A stretch of DNA of 64,000 nucleotides from Colwellia sp. 20A7 (GCF_009832865.1 NZ_CP047130.1:620001-684000), one strand, 5' to 3'; shown: positions 37,713 to 48,034, numbered from the stretch's first letter. Numbers and translations: made by a program. The notes: generated by a model from the letters alone, not told the origin.

Positions 37713-40616
37713 TTATTGTTGCCATGCTGTAAATAAAGCCTTTGCTTTATCTTTTTCCGCAAAAGGTTTATCACTTGATAAGCTCTCTTTTAAATAAACT
37801 AAAGCTTCTTTTCTTCTGTCTAATTTATCTAACGTTAATGCTAAATGATATTTAATTTCAGCATTATTATAATCCAGTGTATTAGCCTGTCTAAGTAAAG
37901 ATAAAGCCTTATTATTATTACCTAAAGCCAGCTCAACTAATGCGTTAGTATCTATAATATTTACATTATCTGGCGATATTTTAAATGCTCGTTGAGCTAA
38001 GTCATGCGCCTTTTCTATATTATTGAATGTTAAATTGGCCATTGCTGCATTATTTAATAAAGCGATATTTTTAGGGTTATTGGCTAAGTGTTTATCATAA
38101 AGCGCTATTGATTTATCTAACTGACCACTACGTTTATAGTTGTCGGCAAGCGCTAGGGTTATTTCAAGATCGTTTGGGTTATTGCTGAGCCATAACGTAA
38201 GTAAGGTATCAATATCAGCGTACATTTTCTGTGATGCATACAAAGAGTATAAACCTAATAAAGCAGGTTTATTAGCTTGTGCTTGATATGATTTTTGATA
38301 AAAACTGAGGGCTTTCTCATTATCGTTCTTCATATAAATAGACCCCTTAAATTGATCAATTAAATAAGCGGGGAATAATTGATGATCCAATTTATTAACA
38401 AGTTCAAGCGCAGTGTTTTTTTCATTATCTTGGTTATATAGCTGTATGAGAAGTTGGTAAGCAGCAATGTAACTTTTATCAAGGAAAATAGCATTTTTTA
38501 AGCTTCGTTTAGCTAATGCTTTGTTACCTAAATAGGTGTATATTTGAGCTTGTTTAAATAACACAGGAGGCTTGTTTTGCGTATGCTTTAACGCTAAATC
38601 AATTTCACTCATCGCTTTATCATGCTGCCTATTTTGAATATATAAATTAGACGCTAATAAATGTATGCTGCTATTATCATTATGTGTATTTAAATAATTG
38701 TTCACAATATCGAGGGCTTTGGTTAACTCTTTATTTCTCTCAAAGTGGTTTACTATTTTTTCAAGGGCGATGACATTATCTTGATTCTGAGACAGCGCCT
38801 TTTGATACCAAACCAAAGCTTCCTTAATATTTTTAGCGTAATAGTAGATATCCCCTAATTCGACCATTAAATCACTGTTATTGTTTTTGACTAATTGAGC
38901 TTTTATACGTTCAACGGCAATATCAACATCACCTTGTAGTGCGTCAATTCTAGCTAAGTGAATGACTGCCTGATTATTATCATTATCTAGCGCGTAAGCT
39001 TCTTCTAGAAACCGTTTAGCTTGAGGTAAATATCCTGATAAACCTAATAAGGTTGCGTGAATTTGATTAACACTAGAATTATTAGGGTAGTTTTTTATTA
39101 ATACAGCGCTGATATTTAAACCGGCTTGAAGTTGATTGCTTTCTTGATAGGCTCTCGCTAACAAAAGTAATAATTCAAAATTTAAATCATTGTTAGTTTC
39201 ATTACGAATTGTTGAATCTTCTTCAAGTACTTCACTTAATACGGTCACTATTTTTGTGTAATCACCTTTTAGCAGTAATAACTTTGCTAAATCTATACGT
39301 GGTTGTAATTCATTAGGAAACGCAGCCATCACTTTATCAAAATAAAACTCTGCTTCGCTTATATTCCCCGTCATTAAGTTAGTTTGGCCGAGCAATGCCC
39401 ATGTTTCGCTATCTTTATCATCATTTAAATAAGCTTTCATGAGGTACTTACGAGCAACATAGCTATTATTTAAGGCAAGTTCGGTACGTGCAATAAGTTT
39501 TAATGCCTGGGTATCACTGGGGTTGATTTTATTATATTTAATAAAAGCCTTTTGAGCTGCTTCCATGGCATTGTTTTGAAAGCTTATTAATCCTTTTAAA
39601 AAGTAATAGATAGGCTGTTCATCCATCACTTCCTCAGGAATAGCAGTCATAACAGTATCTAAACGTTTTTTTATTTCTATCGTTAATTGTGATTGCTCAC
39701 TCGCTTGAGCCGATAATAACTTAATATAATTCGCAATAGGTTCATTAGGGAGAACCTCGACAATTTTATCAATATCGGATATTGCTAAGTCATGTTTTTG
39801 CATATCCATTAACAAAGTAGCTCGAACTAATAAGGCTGAATAATTATTGGGTTCATACGTTAACAACTGTGTTATGTACTCTAAAGCTAATTTACCCTTT
39901 TTAAGTTGCTTATAAGTAATTGCTCCCATTAATAGTGCTTGGATATTATTTGGGTCAATTGTTAATGTATGATCAATTAATTCAATTGCTTCATCAAAGT
40001 TAAGCTCCTTTAAAGCAACTTTAGTTTTGCCAATAAAAGCTTCTGTATTATAAGGACTTAATTTTAGCGCTTTGTTAAACTTAGTTCGTGCTTCTTCAAG
40101 TTGGTTGTCACCCGTTAACGCAAAACCATGAAAGGTTAGCATTGTACTTTGGTAAGTATCACTGGTTTGTAGTTCTATTGGTAAACTTAATACCTGATCA
40201 AATTTATTTTGTAGCAAATAAGCCTTAGCGTATAAAGGTGCCAATAAACGAATAGCTGCCCCTTCTTTTTTAGAGAAATTAAGTTCTATCTCGGCTAAAG
40301 ATCCTTTACCTTGAGCTAATAAATTTTCAGCCATTAGCACACGAGAAGGTAAATGTGTGTTATCAACTGATAATATATTTTTAAGGTGAATAATTGATGT
40401 TGAATAATTACCATCATGAAAGCTTGTTAATGCATCTTCATACACTTTTGGGTCGACGTTAGCGTGACTAAGTGGGGAAAGAAGTGCACTGACTACAATG
40501 ACTAATGAGGTTCGTTTATATAATAAAATAACGTTACGTTTTATTAACTTCACAGGTTTTAATATTAGCAGTTTTAATGAGGTCAAAATATTTCCTTTAT
40601 TTTTAAATGTATTCAC
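37713..40616 (-). CDS. prsT: PEP-CTERM system TPR-repeat protein (PrsT-like)
   Basis: A 967-residue exported protein. An N-terminal hydrophobic segment (about 35-52, SLVIVVSALLSPLSHAN) is the signal. The rest is about 22 tetratricopeptide repeats with the usual spacing, e.g. FNKALKLSPYNTEAFIGKTKVAL and YQKALSQNQDNVIALEKIV. Length and layout match PrsT, a TPR protein of the exosortase/PEP-CTERM exopolysaccharide system. A PEP-CTERM substrate gene lies directly upstream, which supports the name. No exosortase or other eps gene is in the window. Confidence 0.8.
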   Translation of the reverse strand: MNTFKNKGNILTSLKLLILKPVKLIKRNVILLYKRTSLVIVVSALLSPLSHANVDPKVYEDALTSFHDGNYSTSIIHLKNILSVDNTHLPSRVLMAENLLAQGKGSLAEIELNFSKKEGAAIRLLAPLYAKAYLLQNKFDQVLSLPIELQTSDTYQSTMLTFHGFALTGDNQLEEARTKFNKALKLSPYNTEAFIGKTKVALKELNFDEAIELIDHTLTIDPNNIQALLMGAITYKQLKKGKLALEYITQLLTYEPNNYSALLVRATLLMDMQKHDLAISDIDKIVEVLPNEPIANYIKLLSAQASEQSQLTIEIKKRLDTVMTAIPEEVMDEQPIYYFLKGLISFQNNAMEAAQKAFIKYNKINPSDTQALKLIARTELALNNSYVARKYLMKAYLNDDKDSETWALLGQTNLMTGNISEAEFYFDKVMAAFPNELQPRIDLAKLLLLKGDYTKIVTVLSEVLEEDSTIRNETNNDLNFELLLLLARAYQESNQLQAGLNISAVLIKNYPNNSSVNQIHATLLGLSGYLPQAKRFLEEAYALDNDNNQAVIHLARIDALQGDVDIAVERIKAQLVKNNNSDLMVELGDIYYYAKNIKEALVWYQKALSQNQDNVIALEKIVNHFERNKELTKALDIVNNYLNTHNDNSSIHLLASNLYIQNRQHDKAMSEIDLALKHTQNKPPVLFKQAQIYTYLGNKALAKRSLKNAIFLDKSYIAAYQLLIQLYNQDNEKNTALELVNKLDHQLFPAYLIDQFKGSIYMKNDNEKALSFYQKSYQAQANKPALLGLYSLYASQKMYADIDTLLTLWLSNNPNDLEITLALADNYKRSGQLDKSIALYDKHLANNPKNIALLNNAAMANLTFNNIEKAHDLAQRAFKISPDNVNIIDTNALVELALGNNNKALSLLRQANTLDYNNAEIKYHLALTLDKLDRRKEALVYLKESLSSDKPFAEKDKAKALFTAWQQ

Positions 40617-40650
40617 AGTTATTTAATATCTAAAGCGAAGCTAAGATCTA

Positions 40651-40674
40651 AAACGGAGCTAAAAAGCTCCGTTT
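40651..40674 (-). terminator. Terminator between the PEP-CTERM gene and prsT
   Basis: AAACGGAGCT / AGCTCCGTTT with a 4-base loop, followed by T on the minus strand. It sits 27 bases after the PEP-CTERM stop codon, so prsT would receive only readthrough or use its own promoter. Confidence 0.75.
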
Positions 40675-40700
40675 ATTATCTAACGAGTTAACATCAAAAA

Positions 40701-41717
40701 TCAAACGTTTAACTTTTTACGTTGATAAACCAAACCAGCTATTGCGAGCAGTATAAGTACTATTGAACTAGGCTCAGGTACTTGAGTTACCGGTTTTGCA
40801 GCAGAAGGAGCTGAAGGGATTGTCACATCAACATTAGTCGCTAAATGTATTTCTGCATTAGTGATTAATGATAAAACACCTACAGCACCGTCAATATTCC
40901 CACCTGTTTGAGTAACTGTTGCATAAGGGGCTAATAAAGCACCAACAAAATTTTGAGCGTTTAATGTAATTACTTCAGCTTCATAGAAATTCCAAATGAT
41001 TTTAGAGCCAAATTTACTCTTCTCAAAATTCATATTCGAATTATTTAACATTGATACATCATTTCCAGGTACGTTAATGACAATATAAGCAAGATCATCT
41101 GCATTGTCTCCCGTCATACTTAGACTCAGATTGTTTAAATCAAATATATTCGTAGAGCCATCTAATGTAAATACTGCAATATCATTGTCAGTATTCAATC
41201 CTTTATCAATTGCAAATGTTTTGTTATTTCCATTTGTCTCTATTTTACTATTAGCGGCTAGCGAAGAAAAATATGCAGAAGAGTTTTCTAATTGAGCTTT
41301 GTAATCTGCTTTAATTGCATCTAAACCTGTTGTTAACTTAACGTTATCGATATTTGAATCTATTACTGTACTATTAATGAGCACTTGATTAGAATTTATT
41401 GCTGCCGTTACGATGTTGTTTTCCGAGCTTAATACGGTATCATGTACATAGACACCAACTTGTGCGTTTATTGAACCCGCAACAGTTAATGCAGTAATAT
41501 CTGAACGTGAATTTTGGTCTAGTCTTTGACCGAAGTCACTTTTTTGACCTATATAGTTACCACCTACAAAAGTCTTACCGTCAACATGCGTTCCCCCTAG
41601 ACCGACAAAGTTTTCAATAGTGACCACATTATATTCATTCAGTATAAAATCACTCGCGTTTGTAGTTACAGAAGCAAAGAGGAATAAACCTGAAAGTATA
41701 GAAATAATTTTTTTCAT
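40701..41717 (-). CDS. PEP-CTERM choice-of-anchor A surface protein
   Basis: A 338-residue exported protein: signal peptide (MKKIISILSGLFLFASVTTNAS), a choice-of-anchor A (collagen-binding A-like) domain (about 24-300, FILNEYNVVTIENFVGLGGTHVDGKTFVGGNY..NAQNFVGALLAPYATV), and a C-terminal sorting signal: VPEPSS, a hydrophobic helix, then QRKKLNV. Exosortase is expected to cut at the PEP motif and release or anchor the protein at the surface. A sigma-54-like promoter is visible upstream. Confidence 0.88.
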   Translation of the reverse strand: MKKIISILSGLFLFASVTTNASDFILNEYNVVTIENFVGLGGTHVDGKTFVGGNYIGQKSDFGQRLDQNSRSDITALTVAGSINAQVGVYVHDTVLSSENNIVTAAINSNQVLINSTVIDSNIDNVKLTTGLDAIKADYKAQLENSSAYFSSLAANSKIETNGNNKTFAIDKGLNTDNDIAVFTLDGSTNIFDLNNLSLSMTGDNADDLAYIVINVPGNDVSMLNNSNMNFEKSKFGSKIIWNFYEAEVITLNAQNFVGALLAPYATVTQTGGNIDGAVGVLSLITNAEIHLATNVDVTIPSAPSAAKPVTQVPEPSSIVLILLAIAGLVYQRKKLNV

Positions 41718-41832
41718 AACAACCTACTTTTCATATAAAACGTAATTAATAAAATAATAATTACCTTAGAACTAACATATATCTAAATCTAAGAACTAGA
41801 GCTAGATAAAATAATTTACTATAACAAGGTTA

Positions 41833-41848
41833 AGCATGAATCATGCCG
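41833..41848 (-). promoter_or_regulatory. Sigma-54-like promoter of the PEP-CTERM gene
   Basis: On the minus strand CGGCATGATTCATGCT has GG and GC exactly 12 bases apart, as in the RpoN consensus TGGCAC-N5-TTGC, about 115 bases before the ATG. PEP-CTERM genes are often RpoN/PrsR-controlled. The same bases form the palindrome GCATGA-A-TCATGC, so an operator is an alternative. The rest of the gap 41718-42073 shows nothing else. Confidence 0.4.
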
Positions 41849-42073
41849 TGATGTAAAAGTCCTATTTTATTAGGGGGATAAGTGTATTTCCTAGACATCA
41901 TTTTGTTTTCTTGTAAATATAACTGACAGTGATAACGTAAATGTTATCCACTTATATTACCATTATAAGCTTAGTATAGCTTAATAGGAAATATATGTAG
42001 ATTAATGCGTTATTTCTTAATGTAAGGCTCTATTTTGTTTAAATAAGGAATCAGTCGAGATTTTAGCGATAAG

Positions 42074-44356
42074 TTAACTAGGTAAGCTTTCCGCTTTTTC
42101 ACCATTAAAAACCAATCCATGTTGTTGAGTGTGCAAGTAAAAATCGCTTGCCGCCATTGGTCTAGCAAAATAATAACCTTGAAACTCTTCTGAACCCATA
42201 TCAGCCAGTGAGCTAATATATTCTTTTTCTTCGACACCTTCAGATACGCATTTTATATTAAGTGCCCGACACATAACATGAACCGCTTTGACTAAATTAT
42301 AGTGTCGTTTTGACGTCGTAATCATATTCGTTAATGATCTGTCTAATTTTAATTTATTGATTGGATAATCAGCTAATCGCGCTATATTTGAATACCCAGT
42401 ACCAAAATCATCGATAGATATTATAAATCCCCAAGATTGAAGGCTTTGGATAATTTTAAGGGCGTCAGTATTATTTTCTTCTAATGCCGTTTCTGTTATT
42501 TCTAATTCAATTTGATGGGGTTTAACATTAAAATCGGCTAAATAGCGCATTAAATTTGAGACAAAATCTTTTTGGTTAAAATCAAAAGGCGATAAGTTAA
42601 TTGCAATTGGCACAACATCGAATCCACTTTGATTCCATTGCTGTATTTGAGCGCATACTTTTTGAATGATTAGATTAGTTAACGGGCAAATTAATCTATA
42701 CTCTTCTGCGATAGGAATAAAAGTATCAGGTGGCACAACACCAAGTATCGGGCTATTCCATCTAGCAAGTGCCTCTAAACCAATACAAAGACCCTCTTTG
42801 GTTACTTTGGGTTGGTAATGCACATCAAGTGCTGCTGACTGAATAGCTTCATCGAGCAACATTGATATTTCATGCTTTTTCAAAAAAAGTTGAGAATTTT
42901 CTTGATTGTAATAGCTGAAAACATTGATATTATCTGCGTTCTTTAACGCTTCTTGCGCGTTCGCAATGACTTTAGCACTAGCGTTGCTCTCTTGAGAAAA
43001 TTGAGCAATACCAAATAAATAAGATTGGATAAACTTGCTATTAAATAAGGTGTATTCTTCATCTAATGTTTTCTTTATACGCGACAGTAATTTTTCTAAT
43101 TCTTCAACATTTGGCATATTAATTAAAAAAACAAGTTTACCTAATCCTGCATCTGAGCATAATAGGATTTCTTTAATATTATCTTTAATGCGCTTATAAG
43201 CGGTAATGGTAAGCGATTGAAAATCGGACTCGCCAAACTTTAAATTTAAATAATCGTTATTAGTACTTTGAATGACAATAATATAAAAACCTTCCGGATT
43301 TTTAATAATCAAACTTTCACATTGGCGTTCAAACCAATCTTTATTTGGTAAATTTGTTTGTGAATCGGTATAACGTAAACGCTTATATTTTTCTTCTATT
43401 GAGATTAAGTTTTTCTTTATTTTTTGTTCTTGTGTGCAATCTGAAAATTCATATACCGTGTAGGTTGAATTGACTACATTTTGTTTAGTGACTCTATGAT
43501 ATGAATCTTTAATCTGAATTAATTGCTCTTTGTCATTGTTTTCGTTAGTTGTTAATTTAGGTAATAGGGTGGATAGATTTTTATTTGTATCTTGGGTGTT
43601 TGGCTCTAAATTAAACAAAATTCTGGCTTGTTCATTAAGATCTATAATCTCGCCTTTTTCACTAAGAATGACCTTAGGCTTATAATAATGAGAAAAGAAG
43701 GTCCTATAAAGTTCATTTTTGGCGGTTAAGTGAGTGTTAGAATCTTGAATCGATTGATTTAAACGTTTAGCTGCAACGCTTGTACGGGCAACAGCAAGCG
43801 GTATACAAATATTATAAAAGGCGAAAATCACCCCCATTATATACCAGTTTGTATTGGGTAATTGCTCAGGCGGGTTAAAGAGTACTGACAAATCAACATT
43901 GTAAATAATCATGAAAAAAGGCGCTAAATTTAACACCGCATAACATATTGCAGATCGGTACCCCAATAATATAAGTGCAATAGTAGGGCAAGCAAACATA
44001 TACATCGAACCTACTTTGGCAAGCTCAAGATCCGTGATAAATAAATTTATTGCTAAACTCGCTAATACCGTCGTAATCAAAAAAAAGTGTGCACAGAATG
44101 TATAATATTTATGGCTAGCGATTAATAACGTAATGACAATTGAGAAGAATGAAACAGAGAGGAGAATGATATGTATTAAACTGAGTTGTACGGCTGGGCC
44201 GAAGGTATGGCATACAACTGCCAAACAAACCAACATAACGGTAGATAAAATAATTCTAAGAGCGCTTATTCGCCAATTAGGTATTTTATTGTTTGTATCA
44301 TTATTATCAGTTAATAAAAAAAAATTAAGAATACTCGATTTATATTGCAACAACAC
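42074..44356 (-). CDS. Membrane GGDEF/EAL protein with ruined GGDEF site
   Basis: A 760-residue inner-membrane protein. Residues about 28-205 hold about six transmembrane helices. A PAS-like region (about 225-335) follows. The GGDEF domain (about 340-500) has lost the active-site loop (SDAGLGKLVF at 401-410 in place of GGDEF). The EAL domain (about 510-745) keeps EAL (528-530), EITETA, DDFGTGYSN and KLDRSL, and SEGVEEKEY. It is probably a cyclic-di-GMP phosphodiesterase or a sensor. It lies downstream of nothing obvious; the 3' end is near the PEP-CTERM promoter region. Confidence 0.85.
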   Translation of the reverse strand: MLLQYKSSILNFFLLTDNNDTNNKIPNWRISALRIILSTVMLVCLAVVCHTFGPAVQLSLIHIILLSVSFFSIVITLLIASHKYYTFCAHFFLITTVLASLAINLFITDLELAKVGSMYMFACPTIALILLGYRSAICYAVLNLAPFFMIIYNVDLSVLFNPPEQLPNTNWYIMGVIFAFYNICIPLAVARTSVAAKRLNQSIQDSNTHLTAKNELYRTFFSHYYKPKVILSEKGEIIDLNEQARILFNLEPNTQDTNKNLSTLLPKLTTNENNDKEQLIQIKDSYHRVTKQNVVNSTYTVYEFSDCTQEQKIKKNLISIEEKYKRLRYTDSQTNLPNKDWFERQCESLIIKNPEGFYIIVIQSTNNDYLNLKFGESDFQSLTITAYKRIKDNIKEILLCSDAGLGKLVFLINMPNVEELEKLLSRIKKTLDEEYTLFNSKFIQSYLFGIAQFSQESNASAKVIANAQEALKNADNINVFSYYNQENSQLFLKKHEISMLLDEAIQSAALDVHYQPKVTKEGLCIGLEALARWNSPILGVVPPDTFIPIAEEYRLICPLTNLIIQKVCAQIQQWNQSGFDVVPIAINLSPFDFNQKDFVSNLMRYLADFNVKPHQIELEITETALEENNTDALKIIQSLQSWGFIISIDDFGTGYSNIARLADYPINKLKLDRSLTNMITTSKRHYNLVKAVHVMCRALNIKCVSEGVEEKEYISSLADMGSEEFQGYYFARPMAASDFYLHTQQHGLVFNGEKAESLPS

Positions 44357-44462
44357 TTAATTCCACCTACGTCCATGATATAAATACTCAATTATTATAG
44401 TACCTTAATGAAAGTTTAATCATATTTCTAGTTTTAAATATTAATTAAGGTAGGCAGGGCTA

Positions 44463-44680
44463 CTAGGTAGGCATATTTTTTTTTGAGAGTGTATCTTTTT
44501 TAAATTGCTGTTTTGCTAATTTATGTGTCAAAAGACTACCACAAGGTGCCTCTGTTATTATGATATCAAACTCTATCAACTGCATATTTATCAATACTGG
44601 ATAAGATCATAAACTCTACATCACAAGCAATTTTTCGTGTTCCTGCTTGATCCGTAAAGTAAAGCCGACCTGTACTACAT
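44463..44680 (-). pseudogene. Possible remnant of an unknown gene
   Basis: In the 370-base gap 44357-44726 the minus strand has a run of 35 in-frame residues without a start (TGRLYFTDQAGTRKIACDVEF then MILSSIDKYAVDRV and a stop) and then a 40-codon frame beginning MQLIEFDIIITEAPCG at 44585. Both read like protein, in different frames, and neither has a ribosome site. This fits a decayed gene. I do not recognise a family. Confidence 0.25.
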
Positions 44681-44726
44681 TAAGTGACTAACAGCGATGT
44701 TATGGTGATTATAAAACGACTTAAAT

Positions 44727-45002
44727 TCAGATTACAAATGCCACTATTACTGCTGTTACCCCTAAAACACTATATTCAGGCATACCGCTAGGTAGTTTAG
44801 ACATAAGTAAGAAACAAACAAAAGCTATAGCAAATAATATAGCGCTGCCAATAAATACCCCGATTAATTCATGTCCCATAATTAACCCCACAATAGCCAA
44901 AGGAATACTAAACAATAATGCTGAAAAGTAAGGTTCTTTTTTCACTAAATATAATTTATATGAGAGAGCTAACATTAATAGTTTGATAATAAAAAAGAGC
45001 AT
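44727..45002 (-). CDS. Small membrane protein, unknown function
   Basis: A 91-residue, strongly hydrophobic protein with three or four transmembrane helices (about 2-18, 26-42, 48-68, 76-91; e.g. VGLIMGHELIGVFIGSAILFAIAFVCFLL). An AAGGT ribosome site precedes the ATG. No known domain is recognised. The gap to the dnaK terminator (45003-45322) shows no other gene. Confidence 0.6.
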   Translation of the reverse strand: MLFFIIKLLMLALSYKLYLVKKEPYFSALLFSIPLAIVGLIMGHELIGVFIGSAILFAIAFVCFLLMSKLPSGMPEYSVLGVTAVIVAFVI

Positions 45003-45322
45003 GGATGTACCTTATAATAAATAATGATGATAGAAAGCCAAACCAATAACTATATCAGTAAATTATTGGCTAAGAGTGCTTGTTAAAAATAATCAATGTC
45101 GGCGTTGCTCTCAATCTTAATAGTCAGCTATTACTCAATTGATCGTCATGCCCTGATTTATTTTCCTATACATAATAAGAACGTCAACTGAATGAAAATA
45201 TTATGGAAGTTAATGAACCTTGCTTAAAGTAAGCGAAACAGAAGAAGATAACAATTATTACTTGGTACAACAAGTGACGTGCAACTAGATAATTTTTTTG
45301 CTGTAGAGTCTTTTTTGAAAAA

Positions 45323-45355
45323 AAAGCCCCTTAATCATTATAATTAAGGGGCTTT
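45323..45355 (-). terminator. Terminator of dnaK
   Basis: AAAGCCCCTTAAT / ATTAAGGGGCTTT, 13-bp stem with a 7-base loop, followed on the minus strand by eight T, 42 bases after the dnaK stop codon. A strong intrinsic terminator. Confidence 0.93.
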
Positions 45356-45396
45356 GTTAGTTTTACTTAGTTGGTTTAGTTGTCACCGACTTTTTA

Positions 45397-47307
45397 TTAA
45401 CCGTTACTAACATCTTCAAACTCAGCATCAATGATGTCTTCATTTTTAGCGCTGTCATTAGCCGCAGCTTCTTGATACTGCTCGCCTTGTGGTTGCGACT
45501 GTTGTTGCGTTTGTGCTGCTTGCATCATATTACTGTAAGCGTCTTGTAATGCTTTTTGGCGCATTTCAATCGCTGCTTTATCATTACCATTAACTGACAT
45601 TTTCAATTGTTCAATTAATGATTTAAGCTCAGCCTGTTGCTCTTGTGCCAACGATGTCATTGACGTTTCTACCGTATGAATCAATTGATCGGCTTGGTTA
45701 CGTTGCTCAACTAGTTCGCGCTTTTGCTTATCTTCCGTTGCGTGTTGCTCAGCATCGTCAACCATGCGGTTAATTTCATCTTCCGTTAAACCACTTGATG
45801 CGGTAATTTTAATGCTTTGCTCTTTCCCTGTTGCTCTGTCTTTAGCAGACACATTTAAAATACCATCAGCATCAATATCAAATGTTACTTCAACTTGTAC
45901 CGAACCGCGTGGACCTTGAGCTATATCGCTTAAGTTAAATTGTCCTAGCGACTTATTATCTGTCGCCATTTCACGCTGTCCTTGTAATACATGTACCGTT
46001 ACCGCAGCTTGGTTGTCTTCAGCAGTAGAAAATGTTTCAGAAGCCCGTGTTGGTATCGTGGTGTTTTTATCAATGAGTTTAGTCATTACACCACCCAAGG
46101 TTTCTATACCTAGTGATAATGGCGTTACATCCAGTAATAACACATCACCCACTGTTCCAGATAACACTCCGCCTTGAATTGCTGCACCCATGGCAACTGC
46201 TTCATCCGGGTTTACATCTTTACGTGGTTCTCTACCAAAGAAAGCTTGAACGGCTTCCTGTACTTTTGGCATACGTGTTTGACCACCAACCAATATAACT
46301 TCACTAATATCAGCTTTACTTACACCGGCATCTTTCAATGCTTGCTCACATGGAGCAATGGTACTTTTTACCAAATCATCCACTAATGACTCTAGTTTGG
46401 CACGAGTAACTTGCACATTTAAATGTTTAGGGCCACTAGCATCAGCAGTGACATAAGGTAAGTTTACGTCGGTTTTTAATGCAGACGACAACTCTATTTT
46501 CGCTTTTTCAGCTGCTTCTTTAATACGTTGTAACGCTAAAGAGTCATTATGAATATCAATGCCAGTGTCTTTTTTGAATTCATCAGCAAGATAATTAATT
46601 AGGCGTAAATCAAAATCTTCACCACCTAAAAAGGTATTACCATTGGTTGCTAACACTTCAAATTGTTTCTCGCCATCCACATTGCTTATTTCAATGATTG
46701 AAATATCAAAAGTACCACCACCTAAATCGTAAACCACGATGTTTTGATCGGTTTTACTTTTTTTATCCACACCATAAGCTAAGGCCGCTGCTGTCGGTTC
46801 ATTAATAATACGTTTAACGTCAAGTCCTGCAATTTTACCCGCGTCTTTTGTCGCTTGGCGTTGCGAGTCATTAAAGTAGGCCGGTACAGTAATAACTGCT
46901 TCAGTGACTGTTTCACCTAAATAAGCTTCAGCATCTTTTTTCAATTTACGTAAAAGTTGAGCAGAGACTTCTTGTGGCGACATAGATTTACCATTTACTT
47001 CAACCCAGGCATCACCGTTATCTGCTTTTACAATTTTATAAGGTGCTAGCTTAATATCTTTTTGCACTTCTTTGTCATCAAATTTACGACCAATTAATCG
47101 CTTAATAGCAAATAATGTGTTCTCAGAGTTTGTCACTGATTGTCTTTTTGCTGGTTGGCCTGCTAATGTTTCATTGTTTGCATACGCTACAATTGAGGGT
47201 GTAGTTCGACTACCTTCTGCATTTTCAATAATTTTGGCAACACCACCTTCCATAACTGATACACATGAGTTTGTTGTACCTAAATCTATACCTATAATCT
47301 TAGTCAT
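45397..47307 (-). CDS. dnaK: Hsp70 chaperone DnaK (isolated copy)
   Basis: ATP-driven chaperone of 636 residues from the ATG at 47305-47307, which has an AGGTGG ribosome site; the frame is open three codons further. It shows the phosphate-1 motif [14 protein letters not shown], phosphate-2 [14 protein letters not shown], adenosine motif [15 protein letters not shown], the linker [18 protein letters not shown] and the C-terminal [11 protein letters not shown]. All functional motifs are intact. Unlike the usual dnaK, no dnaJ or grpE is beside it and I see no sigma-32 promoter upstream, so it may be a second, differently controlled copy. Confidence 0.95.
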   Translation of the reverse strand: MTKIIGIDLGTTNSCVSVMEGGVAKIIENAEGSRTTPSIVAYANNETLAGQPAKRQSVTNSENTLFAIKRLIGRKFDDKEVQKDIKLAPYKIVKADNGDAWVEVNGKSMSPQEVSAQLLRKLKKDAEAYLGETVTEAVITVPAYFNDSQRQATKDAGKIAGLDVKRIINEPTAAALAYGVDKKSKTDQNIVVYDLGGGTFDISIIEISNVDGEKQFEVLATNGNTFLGGEDFDLRLINYLADEFKKDTGIDIHNDSLALQRIKEAAEKAKIELSSALKTDVNLPYVTADASGPKHLNVQVTRAKLESLVDDLVKSTIAPCEQALKDAGVSKADISEVILVGGQTRMPKVQEAVQAFFGREPRKDVNPDEAVAMGAAIQGGVLSGTVGDVLLLDVTPLSLGIETLGGVMTKLIDKNTTIPTRASETFSTAEDNQAAVTVHVLQGQREMATDNKSLGQFNLSDIAQGPRGSVQVEVTFDIDADGILNVSAKDRATGKEQSIKITASSGLTEDEINRMVDDAEQHATEDKQKRELVEQRNQADQLIHTVETSMTSLAQEQQAELKSLIEQLKMSVNGNDKAAIEMRQKALQDAYSNMMQAAQTQQQSQPQGEQYQEAAANDSAKNEDIIDAEFEDVSNG

Positions 47308-47441
47308 AATAACCACCTATATTTAAAAAGGGTTTAATCAAAAAGGTCTTATGCTTTATGGTATGTCCAGTTAGCAGTTAGACCACTTAAACAACCTTGG
47401 CTGTTTGTTAGTGGAGCTATAATACGCAACTGAGGTAAATG

Positions 47442-47465
47442 CTACTGTCACAAAAGTGACAGTAG
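47442..47465. repeat. Perfect 10-bp palindrome upstream of dnaK
   Basis: CTACTGTCAC-AAAA-GTGACAGTAG, about 135 bases before the dnaK start and 107 after the fragment gene. No T-run follows on either side, so it may be an operator for dnaK rather than a terminator. No known consensus recognised. Confidence 0.6.
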
Positions 47466-47571
47466 TGATGATTTTTATGAAGAGTCATGAAAAGTGAATA
47501 TTTAGATGTATCAGAATAATACAAGTTGTAGTTTTAAGCTGACACAGAATTTTGAACGCTCTCATTTATTA

Positions 47572-47937
47572 TCACTCACTCTCTGAGTTTATTTCACCTG
47601 ATGTGAATGCTATTTTCTTAAATAACTCTAATCTTTTAATGCCTTTTACCATAGTGCTGATAGGATCATTATTTTTTATCTGTGTATTATACCAAGCCTT
47701 AGCTTGAACCGTATGATTAGGAACACAAGAAACAGCCAATTGTAGTTGTTCAGGAGTAATGGACGAGGTATGTTTTATATTCGGTATTATATAATTGAAG
47801 CAATTTTGAAAACCACCCAAAAAGTTATCTTGATTTCTTTGATGCCGTTCAGCTGTATCTGATAACACTATAGCATGAATTAAACTGTATTCAGAAAGAA
47901 GCCCTTCATCCTCTATTTTAATTCTATAATCATCCAT
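47572..47937 (-). CDS. Gene fragment or small hypothetical protein cut by IS66
   Basis: A 121-residue frame starting MDDYRIKIEDEGLLSEYSLI. I recognise no family. The sequence before its first Met reads on as GCT-CAC-GAA-TGG in frame, right up to the IS66 end, which begins 6 bases upstream of the ATG and supplies a stop. There is no ribosome site. It may be the 3' part of a longer gene broken by the insertion; the missing part is not visible on the far side of the element. Confidence 0.5.
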   Translation of the reverse strand: MDDYRIKIEDEGLLSEYSLIHAIVLSDTAERHQRNQDNFLGGFQNCFNYIIPNIKHTSSITPEQLQLAVSCVPNHTVQAKAWYNTQIKNNDPISTMVKGIKRLELFKKIAFTSGEINSESE

Positions 47938-48034
47938 CCATTCGTGAGCTTACGGCAGCGTAGCGTGACATCACGATTTTTTCAGGTACAGCTTGACCTA
48001 GGCGGTAAAGCCTAAATCATCGTGTTTGGTTTTT

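Noticed and set aside
41834..41846. Palindrome GCATGA-A-TCATGC as a definite operator
   Set aside because: The same bases fit a sigma-54 promoter; I cannot decide between them, so only the promoter is listed at low confidence.
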